In this document: piece by piece, positions 46,040-54,178 of the stretch
Position numbering within the stretch: the stretch's first letter is position 1
How the letters are laid out: every line of letters starts with the position of its first letter
Source of the DNA: Streptomyces camelliae
GTDB lineage: Bacteria; Actinomycetota; Actinomycetes; Streptomycetales; Streptomycetaceae
Assembly: GCF_027625935.1 (NCBI RefSeq)
Contig: NZ_CP115300.1
Coordinates: forward strand, 310,001-374,000
DNA: 64,000 nucleotides
Reading direction: 5' to 3'
Notes under the pieces: model-generated
What the model was told of the DNA's origin: nothing
Databases searched by the model: none
Seen by the model: the letters and a program-made list of their open reading frames with translations, nothing else
Position numbers and translations under genes: made by a program

Positions 46040-46290
46040 AAAGTGCCCCAAAGTCGCCGCGAAGATCACCGATGACCTGGACCACCTGCTGGCGTACTAC
46101 CACTTCCCTGCCGAGCACTGGATCCCTCTGCGGGCCACGAACCCGATCGAGTCGACGTTCTCCACAGCCAAGCTGCGGACCAAGGTCACCCGCGGGGCCG
46201 GAAGCCCGGCTGCAGCCCTCGCGAAGGTGTTCAAGCTCTTCGAGTCCGCCCAGGCCCGCCGGCGGGCGATCACCGGATCCCACCCTGGTG
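46040..46290 (+). pseudogene. Second IS256-family transposase C-terminal fragment
   Basis: Reads KITDDLDHLLAYYHFPAEHW, IPLRATNPIESTFSTAKLRT and KVTRGAGSPAAALAKVFKLF, the end of a different IS256-family transposase from the one beside it. No start. Confidence 0.75.
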
Positions 46291-46316
46291 TCCCCGGGCA
46301 GCCTCCCCAGATTCCA

Positions 46317-46494
46317 GCTCACCGCAGCAGAGCAGACCGAACTGGGACACCATGCCGAACTCGACCCGAGCGCCGACTACGAGGTGTTCCAGCACAGATA
46401 CCGATGGATGCGGTATCGCGGTGAGGAACCGAGCAACCTCACGGCCGACCAACGAAACAAGCCGTACCCAGGCCGGCTCATCCACGCGTATTGA
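46317..46494 (+). pseudogene. C-terminal scrap of an unknown protein
   Basis: The frame LTAAEQTELGHHAELDPSAD, YEVFQHRYRWMRYRGEEPSN and QRNKPYPGRLIHAY ends in a stop at 46494. It looks coding but has no start and is unrecognised. Confidence 0.4.
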
Positions 46495-46777
46495 CAACTG
46501 CTCGACGCCAGTTTCCGGGTCTTCGATCACGCGAGCGGTCACGAACGGTCCGGATGCCGGGCAGGTCGCGGATCACTTCAAAGACACTCATGAGCACATC
46601 CGACTTTCCCGGCATCGGCGATGTCCCGCTCGCCGTCGGCCAGGCCCGCCAGTCGGCGCTGGCCCGGTTCGGTGCGCTCGGTGCGGCGGTGCGCTGCCTT
46701 CGGCTTCCTCGCCGTCGACCGCGAGTCCCGGCTGGTGCTGATGGCGGGCTGGGTGGCGGATCCGGCGCCGGAAGCCG

Positions 46778-47227
46778 TCAGGAGCTTCCCGGGCGCTGTT
46801 CCTCCAGGACGCTGACACAGCGGGCGAGCAACCCGGTCAGAGCGTCCCGCTCGGCATCGGTGAACTCGGCGGCGAGGGCCCGCTCGACGCGTACGGCGGC
46901 GCTGTCGGCCTCGGTCATGACGGCACGGCCCTCGTTCGTGAGACGGGTCTCCAGGACGTTGCGGTGCCACTCGTGCGGGCTGCGCACGATCAGGCCACGG
47001 TCCTGGAGATTCTTCAGGACCGTGTTCATCGTCGGCGGAGTGACACCGCACAGCCGGGCCAAGGCTGCCGCGGAGATCCCGGGGTTCTCGGAAAGGTGGA
47101 CCAGCGCGGCGTACTGGGGCACGGTCAGCCCCGCCGGTTTCAGGACCGCCGTCTTGGTCGCGTTGAGGGCCTGCTCGGCCCGCTTGAGGTGGGAGCCGAG
47201 GCGCTCGGAGACGGGCATGGAGGTCAC
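46778..47227 (-). CDS. MarR-family transcriptional regulator
   Basis: 149 residues from GTG at 47227, or ATG at 47218. The winged helix is clear: GLTVPQYAALVHLSENPGIS, AAALARLCGVTPPTMNTVLK, NLQDRGLIVRSPHEWHRNVL. TACTAA about ten bases upstream of the GTG suggests a leaderless transcript, with the half-site AGATTAG at 47234-47240 over the promoter. Divergent from the SMP-30-like gene, which it probably represses through the palindrome at 47305-47322. Confidence 0.92.
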   Translation of the reverse strand: MTSMPVSERLGSHLKRAEQALNATKTAVLKPAGLTVPQYAALVHLSENPGISAAALARLCGVTPPTMNTVLKNLQDRGLIVRSPHEWHRNVLETRLTNEGRAVMTEADSAAVRVERALAAEFTDAERDALTGLLARCVSVLEEQRPGSS

Positions 47228-47304
47228 CGGCCCAGATTAGTACGCCTCGACTCGTCGTACGCGACCGAAGGTAAATACACGAACGATGATTAATGCATTG
47301 CTGA

Positions 47305-47322
47305 AGATTAGAGTTCTAATCT
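47305..47322. promoter_or_regulatory. Candidate MarR operator
   Basis: AGATTAGA-GT-TCTAATCT is a perfect inverted repeat in the divergent region; the half-site AGATTAG recurs at 47234-47240 by the MarR start. Typical size and placement for a MarR dimer site. Confidence 0.7.
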
Positions 47323-47380
47323 ACGGTTGCACTCATCACCACTCATCACAGAGTTCACACCTCGACCGAGAGGCACTGCC

Positions 47381-48367
47381 GTGTCCATGTCCCGTTCGAT
47401 CCACCGCCGTACGTTCCTGACCGGAGCGGCCGCAGCAGCCGTCGCCGTGGCCGCCCCCGGGGCGAGCGCGGCCACCGACGCCCCCCGCATCTCCACGGCC
47501 TTCACCCTCCCCGACGACCGTCCCTACCCCGAGGGCATCGCACTCGACCCGCGCACGGGCGACGCGTATGTCGGTTCCTTCACGACCGGCGCCGTCTACC
47601 GGGCCCCGGCCGGCAGCCGCGCGGCAGAGGTCTTCCTGCCGGCGGGCACGGACGGCCGTACGACGGCCAACGGGCTGAAGGCCGACCGGGCGGGCCGCCT
47701 GTGGGTCATCGACCACACCACCGGGATCGACGTCTACGACCTGCGCGACCGCTCCCTGCTGGCCCGCTTCGAGGTACCGGAGGGCGAAGCGCGCTTCCTG
47801 AACGACCTCGTGATCACCCGGGACGGCACGGTGTACGCCACCGACAGCGTGCGTCCGGTGGTCTACCGGATCACCCCCGCAGAGGTGACCCGCGGCACCC
47901 GCGCACCACTGAGGGCACGCTACGACCTGAGCGGCTCGGTCCCGTCGCACGGCCCGGACGCCTACACCCTGAACGGCATCGCCGCCGACCCCACCGGACG
48001 CCTGCTGTTCGTGGTCGACATGACCGGCGGCGGTCTGTACCGGATCGACACGCGCGACGACTCGGTCCGCCAAGTCACCCTGTACGGCGGCGACTTGACC
48101 CACGGCGACGGCCTGATCCTTTCCCACCGCACCCTGTGGGCCGCCCAGAACGCGATCAACACCCTGTCCCGCTGGCACCTGTCCCCGACCGGCACCGAGG
48201 CCTACCTGACCCACACCCTGACCGACCCGGCCCTCCAGATCCCCACCACCCTGGCCCACACCCCCCACGGCCTTCTGGTCGTCCGCTCCCAGTTCGACAA
48301 GGGCGGCCCCCTGGGCCCGGGGACGCCTACCCGACCGTTCACGGTGGCTCGGGTGACGGGGTTGTGA
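47381..48367 (+). CDS. Tat-exported SMP-30/gluconolactonase-like protein
   Basis: 328 residues from GTG at 47381, with GAGAGG seven bases upstream (ATG at 47387 also possible). A twin-arginine signal, SIHRRTFLTGAAAAAVAVAA, is followed by a beta-propeller with SMP-30/LRE motifs: DRPYPEGIALDPRTGDAYVG, TTANGLKADRAGRLWVIDHT, DAYTLNGIAADPTGRLLFVV and LTHGDGLILSHRTLW. The family binds Ca/Zn and hydrolyses lactones or acts as a scaffold. Likely extracytoplasmic and controlled by the divergent MarR protein. Confidence 0.9.
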   Translation: MSMSRSIHRRTFLTGAAAAAVAVAAPGASAATDAPRISTAFTLPDDRPYPEGIALDPRTGDAYVGSFTTGAVYRAPAGSRAAEVFLPAGTDGRTTANGLKADRAGRLWVIDHTTGIDVYDLRDRSLLARFEVPEGEARFLNDLVITRDGTVYATDSVRPVVYRITPAEVTRGTRAPLRARYDLSGSVPSHGPDAYTLNGIAADPTGRLLFVVDMTGGGLYRIDTRDDSVRQVTLYGGDLTHGDGLILSHRTLWAAQNAINTLSRWHLSPTGTEAYLTHTLTDPALQIPTTLAHTPHGLLVVRSQFDKGGPLGPGTPTRPFTVARVTGL

Positions 48368-48440
48368 TCGCCACGCCTCACCGACCAGGCTTCACCACCG
48401 GCGAGATCGACGGCTTCCACGGGGCAGCCGAAATGGCGTC

Positions 48441-49127
48441 CTAACCTGCGGCCGTCTCGGCGAACTGGTTGGTGTCGAAGAGCTTGTTGATGTGTCCGCC
48501 GAGTTCGGACCAGTGCCGTCCGGAGAGTTCGGCGGCAGCTCGGGCGTCACCGGTGGCGCAGACCTCCACGAGCTGGTCGTGGTGCTCGATGGTGTTGCGT
48601 CCGCCCAGCAACGTGGAGAACTTGCGGTACAGAATGCGGTGGATCTGCGGATGCAACTGCTCGACGATCCGGCTCAGTACGGGGTTGTCGGCCGCCATGA
48701 TCGGCACGGCGTGGAAGCGGTCGTCGGCGGCGAGGGCGGCGTCGGTGTCGTTGGCGGCGACGGCCCGCTCGAAGTCGCGGTTGGCCTCGCGCATGCGCCG
48801 CAGGTCCTGCCCGGTCATGGCCGGCACGGCGGTCTCGATGGCCAGCTGGTCGAGGGAGCGCAGGACGGCCAGGGTCTTCTCCACATCGCGGCGATTGAGG
48901 GTGGTGATACGGGTGTAGACGCCAGGCTTGGCCTCGACCAGGCCGATGTCGGCGAGCCGGGCGAGCGCCTCGCGCACCGGTGTGCGGCTGAGGCCGAGGC
49001 GCTCGGCGAGCTCCCCGTCCTTGACCTTCTCGCCGGGAACGAGTTCGCCACGCACGATGGAGTCGCGCAGGCGATGGAACACCTCGTCGCTGAGGAGACG
49101 GCGGGAGACAGGGCGGTCAAGTGACAT
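48441..49127 (-). CDS. GntR-family regulator, FadR/FCD type
   Basis: 228 residues. N-terminal winged helix (FHRLRDSIVRGELVPGEKVK; LAERLGLSRTPVREALARLA) and C-terminal FCD ligand domain with metal-site histidines (DDRFHAVPIMAADNPVLSRI; IEHHDQLVEVCATGDARAAA; SGRHWSELGGHI). FCD proteins sense small organic acids. TGTACAGTACA lies five bases before the ATG. Placed downstream of the racemase and symporter genes on the same strand, it is the likely regulator of that aspartate/dicarboxylate locus. Confidence 0.93.
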   Translation of the reverse strand: MSLDRPVSRRLLSDEVFHRLRDSIVRGELVPGEKVKDGELAERLGLSRTPVREALARLADIGLVEAKPGVYTRITTLNRRDVEKTLAVLRSLDQLAIETAVPAMTGQDLRRMREANRDFERAVAANDTDAALAADDRFHAVPIMAADNPVLSRIVEQLHPQIHRILYRKFSTLLGGRNTIEHHDQLVEVCATGDARAAAELSGRHWSELGGHINKLFDTNQFAETAAG

Positions 49128-49131
49128 ATTG

Positions 49132-49142
49132 TGTACAGTACA
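49132..49142. promoter_or_regulatory. Candidate GntR operator at gntR start
   Basis: TGTAC-A-GTACA is perfectly symmetric and sits just upstream of the regulator's start codon, in the 24-base gap after the racemase gene. Suits autorepression. Confidence 0.6.
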
Positions 49143-49151
49143 TCGCCGCTT

Positions 49152-49883
49152 TCACTCGTCCTGTGGGGTGCTGCCTTCAGTCGTGGCCCGACGGACCAGC
49201 GCCTGGGCCAGGACGAGCGCCGGGTCGATGACGGGGACGTCCACGGCCTCCGCGGGAAGTCCGAGCGGGATTTCGGTGCAGCCGGCTATCACCGCCTGCG
49301 CGCCCTGCTCGGTCAGGCGCTGCGCAGCGCGGACCAGCAGCGCGGTCGTCGTATCGTCGCCGGTGCCGGCTTTCACGGCTCGGATGGCGGTCATGACCTC
49401 TCGGTCCTGGCTGGCACCTTCGGGCAGGACAAGGCGGATTCCGAAACGGTCCAGCCACTCCTGGTACAGGCCTGCGCGGACGGTGCCGGTGGTGGCGAGC
49501 AGTCCGGCGGTGTGGATGCGCGGGCTCATGGTGCTCAGGTGCCGGGCGGCTTCGCCGATCATGTGGACGATGGGCAGGCCGACATGTTCTTCGATGCGCG
49601 GGACGAAGGCATGGGCCGTGTTGCACGGGATGGCGATGACGGTGGCGCCGGCCTGGCGCAGGACACGGCTGCCGTCGAGGAGCCAGGGGGTGGGGTCGGG
49701 GCCGTCACCGAGCAGGGCCTCGGTGCGGTCGGGGATGGTGGGGTCGGACCAGATGACCGTACGGAGGTGGTCCTGGTCGCTGGAGCCGGGGGTGGTCGCG
49801 ACGAGCTTGGCGTAGAAGTCGGCGGTGGCTGCCGGGCCCATGCCGCCGAGGATGCCGATGATCTCGGTGGTGGGGGTGGTCAC
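49152..49883 (-). CDS. Aspartate/glutamate racemase-family protein
   Basis: 243 residues from GTG at 49883. Motifs: GILGGMGPAATADFYAKLVA, VIAIPCNTAHAFVPRIEEHV (first catalytic Cys) and AVIAGCTEIPLGLPAEAVDV (second catalytic Cys). The two-Cys, cofactor-free mechanism interconverts L- and D-amino acids. The GTG overlaps the symporter stop (GTGA), so the proteins are translationally coupled; the cell probably imports and uses aspartate or D-aspartate. Confidence 0.93.
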   Translation of the reverse strand: MTTPTTEIIGILGGMGPAATADFYAKLVATTPGSSDQDHLRTVIWSDPTIPDRTEALLGDGPDPTPWLLDGSRVLRQAGATVIAIPCNTAHAFVPRIEEHVGLPIVHMIGEAARHLSTMSPRIHTAGLLATTGTVRAGLYQEWLDRFGIRLVLPEGASQDREVMTAIRAVKAGTGDDTTTALLVRAAQRLTEQGAQAVIAGCTEIPLGLPAEAVDVPVIDPALVLAQALVRRATTEGSTPQDE

Positions 49884-51226
49884 GGTGCGGGTTCCTTCTG
49901 CAGGGCCGCGGTCTCGGGCTCGGCCGGGGTGTGGGGGGTTTCGCGGCTGACGCGTTTGGCTTCGCGCCGGTTCTCGGAGCTGTCGACGACGACGGCGGCG
50001 AGCGAGTTGCCGATGACGTTCACGCCGGTGCGGGCCATGTCGACGATGAAGTCCACGCCGAGGAGCAGAGCGATGCCTTCGGCGGGCAGGCCGATGGAGT
50101 TGCCGGCGGCGATGAGGACCACGATGGAGGCCGAGGCGACCCCGGCCATGCCCTTGGAGAGGATCACCAGCACGCCGACCATGAGCAGCAGGGCGGGCAA
50201 GGACGTGTCGGCGCCGTAGGCATTGGCGAGGAAGACGAGGGCCGCGGCCTGGTAGAGGACGGAGCCGTCGGTGTTGAAGGAGTAGCCGAGCGGGACGACG
50301 AACGAGGTCGTCGACCGGCTGACGCCGAACGCTTCGAGCTTGCCCATCAGCGGGGCCAGCACCGACTCGGAGCTGCGGGTGACGAAGGCGATCCCGGCCA
50401 GTCCCCCGATCGACTTCAGCAGTTCGACGTAGCGGATGCGGTAGACCGCGGCGATGAGCGGGAAGAGCACGCCGACCACGATGACCAGGCCGGCGTAGAC
50501 GACGGCGATGAAGCCCAGCAGGCTGCGCAGGTTGCCGAAGCCGTAGTGGGCGACGTCGTAGGAGATGAAGCCGAGCACGCCCAGCGGCGCAATGCGGATG
50601 ACGTAGCCGACGACCTTGAACATCACCGAGGCGACGGATTCCAGCACGGAGGCGAAGGGCTCGGACTTCTCTCCGATCGCGGCCATCGCGACGCCCACGA
50701 GGAGGGCGAAGACGATCGCGCCGAGCAGGTTGCCCTCGCCGAACGCGGCGAAGATGTTCTTCGGGAAGGCGTGCAGGACGAGTTCGTGGAAGTCGATGCC
50801 CTTGCTCAGGCCGTTCAGGTCCTTGGCGTCGACCGAGTGGACGGGGGCGCCCTTGCCGATGCCCGTGAGTCTGGCCAGGCCCACCGCGATCAGCAGGATG
50901 ACGGTGGTGACGAGTTCGAAGTAGAGGATGGCCTTGCCTGCGATCCGGCCGACCTTCTTGACCGACTCCATGCGGGCGATGCCCAGCACGATGAGCGGGA
51001 AGACCAGGGGCAGGACGACGACCTGCACCAGGTTGAGGAAGACGTCTCCGAGGATCTTCATCTGCTCGCCCGCGGACGGGGCGAGGGATCCAATGAGTGC
51101 TCCGAGGCCGACGGCGACGACCGACTGGATGCCGATCGGCATCTTCAGACATCGCCGCCAGAAACCTGACGGCCCGGCGGGTGGGGCGTCTTCGCCGGCC
51201 GGGCTGGGGTGGATGGTGGTGTCCAT
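49880..51226 (-). CDS. Dicarboxylate/amino acid:cation symporter (DctA/GltP family)
   Basis: 448 residues from ATG at 51226, chosen because AGGAGG lies five bases upstream. Eight or so membrane segments; family motifs include the serine-rich FVTRSSESVLAPLMGKLEAF, VVPLGYSFNTDGSVLYQAAA and LLLGVDFIVDMARTGVNVIG with the substrate-binding Asp/Arg/Thr/Asn. Imports aspartate, glutamate or C4-dicarboxylates with sodium or protons. First gene of a racemase operon. The palindrome at 51244-51255 is upstream. Confidence 0.94.
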   Translation of the reverse strand: MDTTIHPSPAGEDAPPAGPSGFWRRCLKMPIGIQSVVAVGLGALIGSLAPSAGEQMKILGDVFLNLVQVVVLPLVFPLIVLGIARMESVKKVGRIAGKAILYFELVTTVILLIAVGLARLTGIGKGAPVHSVDAKDLNGLSKGIDFHELVLHAFPKNIFAAFGEGNLLGAIVFALLVGVAMAAIGEKSEPFASVLESVASVMFKVVGYVIRIAPLGVLGFISYDVAHYGFGNLRSLLGFIAVVYAGLVIVVGVLFPLIAAVYRIRYVELLKSIGGLAGIAFVTRSSESVLAPLMGKLEAFGVSRSTTSFVVPLGYSFNTDGSVLYQAAALVFLANAYGADTSLPALLLMVGVLVILSKGMAGVASASIVVLIAAGNSIGLPAEGIALLLGVDFIVDMARTGVNVIGNSLAAVVVDSSENRREAKRVSRETPHTPAEPETAALQKEPAP

Positions 51227-51243
51227 GAGACCTCCTGCCATAT

Positions 51244-51255
51244 GCAATATATTGC
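51244..51255. promoter_or_regulatory. Palindrome upstream of symporter, candidate GntR site
   Basis: GCAATATATTGC is a perfect 12-bp palindrome in an AT-rich patch 18 bases before the symporter start. FCD-type GntR regulators often use such sites. Confidence 0.55.
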
Positions 51256-51362
51256 GTTCTGCATGTTGGCGGATAACACTGGCCTCGCAGGCGGTGGCCT
51301 GTCAAGGGGCCCCGCACCGGCATCCCGGCCCTTGGCCGGGCGGCAGTGACGAGGAGCAGCAG

Positions 51363-52300
51363 ATGGCGCAGGCCACCCGCGTGGAGCACGACCTGGTGGG
51401 AGACAAGGAGGTCCCGGCCGACGCCTACTCCGGGGTGCACACCCCGTGCGGGCCGTGGAGAACTTCGCGATCAGGAGCGCCCATCGCCCGGTTCCCCGAC
51501 CTGATCACGTCACTGGCCGCCGTCAAGCAGGCGGCCGCGCAGGCCAACCGCGGGCTGGGCCTGCTGCCGCCGGTCCTCGCCCGGGCGATCATCAGCACGT
51601 ACAGGGAGAGCCGCGCCGGACGGCTGAGGAAGCAGTTCGTCGTCGACCCAGTCCAGGGCGGGCCCGGCACCTCCACGGACAGGAAAACGCCAACGAGGTC
51701 ACCGCCAACCGGGCACTGGAGATCCTCGGCCACCCCCGCGGCCGCTACGAAGTGATCCACCCGCTCGACCACGTCAACCCCGGCCAGAGCACCAACGACG
51801 TCTACCCCACCGCCGTCCGCCTGGCCCTGGTCACCTCACCTCGCCGACTCGGCGGCTCCCTGGGCACCCTGGCCACGGCATTCACCGAGAAGGCGGCGGA
51901 GTTCAGCGGCGTGCTGAAAATGGGTCGTACACAACTGCAGGACGCCGTCCCCATGACGCTGGGCCAGAAGTTCACCACCTATGCCGTCATGATCGAGGAC
52001 GACCGCCAGCGCCTGACCGAGGCCGCCGCCCTGCTGCCGGAGTCCCACCTCGGTGACACGGCCATCGGCACGGACATCAACGGCCACCCCCGCTACGCCG
52101 CACTCGCCTGCGCGTATCTCGCCGAGATCAGCGGCGACCCGTCCGGCCCGCGGGCGACCGCATCGAGGCCACCAACGACCTGACCGTCACCATGGCTGCC
52201 GAGGCGGGACAGCTCCAGCTCAACGCCTTCGAACCCGTCATCCCCTACAGCTTTCTGCGCTCCCTGAGCCACCTGCGCGCGGCCTGCGACACCCTGGCAA
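51363..52300 (+). pseudogene. aspA: Aspartate ammonia-lyase, multiply frameshifted
   Basis: ATG at 51363 begins MAQATRVEHDLVGDKEVPAD. Further pieces in changing frames read LITSLAAVKQAAAQANRGLG, ALEILGHPRGRYEVIHPLDH, VNPGQSTNDVYPTAVRLALV and LKMGRTQLQDAVPMTLGQKF, all standard aspartase sequence. The signature loop containing SSxMPxKxN is missing by deletion around 52150, after which EAGQLQLNAFEPVIPY follows. The enzyme would convert aspartate to fumarate; the copy is dead. Confidence 0.85.
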
Positions 52301-52537
52301 CCCGCTGCGTTCAGTATCTGGGCGTCCCCGAACTCTACGACCGCCTGCACACCGTCGACGCGCGCCTACGACGATGTGCCGCTGTGGAACCGCCGGGACG
52401 CTCGGGTCAGTTGGGACTGCCAACTCGGCGAGGGCCGCCGGGACACCGCCGACTTACGGTCGACCAGCCGTCCAGGTTCTCGCGCCAGGCCGACCGATGT
52501 CCGCATCTGCGAGCTTTACCCCAAGGAGAAGCCCAGC

Positions 52538-52783
52538 ATGACCACGTCCACCGACCCGTCCTACGTCGACCCGGCACTGATCCATCCTCGCGCGGTTCGT
52601 CTCGTCAACGCATTCAAGGATGCTCTGGCCCGCATGCGCGACGAGGAGGGACTGACCTTCGACGACCTCAAGGAAGTCGTCGGCCGCGGTGACGTGGCAG
52701 CGCACGTTCAGATCTGGAGCCGGGTGGGGTGGTCGTTGCCGATGCGTCGGCGGAGCCGGCGCATATGGTGCCAGACCGCATAG
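52538..52783 (+). CDS. Short N-terminal fragment of an unknown protein
   Basis: ATG at 52538 with AAGGAG upstream encodes MTTSTDPSYVDPALIHPRAV and LARMRDEEGLTFDDLKEVVG. After about residue 58 the sequence becomes an unrelated tail that on the minus strand reads RILHAYAVWHHMRRLRRRIG, resembling a transposase or recombinase end. So a good start region has been cut by a mobile-element scrap. Family not recognised. Confidence 0.45.
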   Translation: MTTSTDPSYVDPALIHPRAVRLVNAFKDALARMRDEEGLTFDDLKEVVGRGDVAAHVQIWSRVGWSLPMRRRSRRIWCQTA

Positions 52784-52924
52784 GCATGCAGGATCCGGCG
52801 CTCGGCCAGATCGGTGCGGGCCAGGACCACGGTGGTGATCCTGAACAACACCCTGAACGTCACAGCGAGTTGACCACGAGCCGCATCACGCGAAGCAACA
52901 CCTTGATTCCCTGCGAGCCCTTGG

Positions 52925-54130
52925 CTAGGCGGGGTTGTCGCGGATCCAGTCGAGGCGCTCGGCGGTCTTGCGGACCAGCGGGTGGCCGGGGCCGAACACC
53001 CGGCGGTAGCCGTCGAGGCAGCTTTGCAGCAGTTGAGCCGCCTCCTGCCGTTGCCCGGCGTCCGTCAGGACGTTCGCCAGGTTGTCCCGGGCGTGGAGGG
53101 TGTCGGGGTGGGTGTCGCCGCACTGCCGGACCTTGCTGGCCTCGACCTCGCGCAGCAGGGGCACGGCTTCCGCGTAGCGTCCCATGGCGTGGAGCACGGC
53201 GGCGAGGTTGTTGCGGACCATGAGAGCGTCCTGGTGATCCCGGCCCCGGGCGTGCTCGTACTCGGCCAGGACGGTGCGCAGCACCGCTTGCGCCTCCTCC
53301 AGGCGGCCGAGCCGGACCAGGGCGGCGCCGAGGTTGCCCCGTGCGGTGAGCAGGGCTTCTTCATCGCGTTCGCTCTGGCGCTCCAGACGGACGATCAGCT
53401 CCCGCAGTTCCCGTTCGGCCTCCTGCCACCGACCCGCCTTGATCAGGGAGATCGCGTGGCCGTTGGCGGCGGACAGTGTGTCGGGGTGGTCCGGTCCGAA
53501 CGTGTGCCTGCGGCGTTCCAGAACGTCCCTGCGCAGCGCGGTGGCCTCCGGCACGCGCCGCAGGTCCTCCAGCACCTCGGCGAGACGGACCGCGCCGGCG
53601 AGCGTGTCGGGATGATCGCGGCCCAGCAGCTCCGCTCGGTTGGTCCACACACTCCGCCACACCTCCTCCGCAGCACCGAGCTCGCCCGTCGTCTGCAGCA
53701 GCGCGGCCAGGTCGGCGGCGGTCGTGAGGGTGTCCGCGTGCGCGTAGCCCAGCACCCGCGCCTGCGCCCGCACCACTTCCGTCAGCCGCTCCCGGGCCTC
53801 CTCGCGGCGCCCCTTCACCCGCCCGAGAACCCGGGCGTAGTCGCGGAAGGCGGCCAGCGTCTCGGGGTGGTCCGGCCCGAGACGCTGCAGTTTGGCGTTG
53901 GCGATCAGGCCGAAGTGCTGGTCGGCGGGGACGGGGACCCGGGCGACCTCGTTCTCGGTCCCGTCCGGGCCGGTCAGCGTGGCGACCAACTCGGCCGCTG
54001 GCGCAAACTCCGACTCCGGATCCGCCTCGGGGCCGGGGTCGGGCTCGGTCGCACGGCCGGGCTCACGGCCGGGGTCGGGGTCGGGCGGGTCGTCCGGAGT
54101 CCTCGAACGGTCACGCCACCATCGGGCCAT
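52925..54130 (-). CDS. TPR-repeat protein next to CHAT protein
   Basis: 401 residues. After a Pro/Asp/Glu-rich N-terminus (about residues 10-45), it has about seven tetratricopeptide repeats of the kinesin-light-chain/NPHP type, seen as recurring GPDHPETLAAFRDYARVLGR, GRDHPDTLAGAVRLAEVLED, GPDHPDTLSAANGHAISLIK and GDTHPDTLHARDNLANVLTD. It has no catalytic domain or membrane segment. Starts 48 bases after the CHAT gene stop with GGGAG before ATG, so both are one transcription unit. Probably a scaffold or sensor binding the CHAT protein or its target. Confidence 0.92.
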   Translation of the reverse strand: MARWWRDRSRTPDDPPDPDPGREPGRATEPDPGPEADPESEFAPAAELVATLTGPDGTENEVARVPVPADQHFGLIANAKLQRLGPDHPETLAAFRDYARVLGRVKGRREEARERLTEVVRAQARVLGYAHADTLTTAADLAALLQTTGELGAAEEVWRSVWTNRAELLGRDHPDTLAGAVRLAEVLEDLRRVPEATALRRDVLERRRHTFGPDHPDTLSAANGHAISLIKAGRWQEAERELRELIVRLERQSERDEEALLTARGNLGAALVRLGRLEEAQAVLRTVLAEYEHARGRDHQDALMVRNNLAAVLHAMGRYAEAVPLLREVEASKVRQCGDTHPDTLHARDNLANVLTDAGQRQEAAQLLQSCLDGYRRVFGPGHPLVRKTAERLDWIRDNPA

Positions 54131-54178
54131 GTCGGATCAGCTCCCTTCGATCGGGTATCAGCAGATACCGGTGGTTCG

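Noticed and set aside
49931..51169. A 412-codon plus-strand frame full of Asp, Glu, Gly and His
   Set aside because: Antisense of the symporter; low-complexity acidic translation is characteristic of reverse complements of membrane-protein genes.
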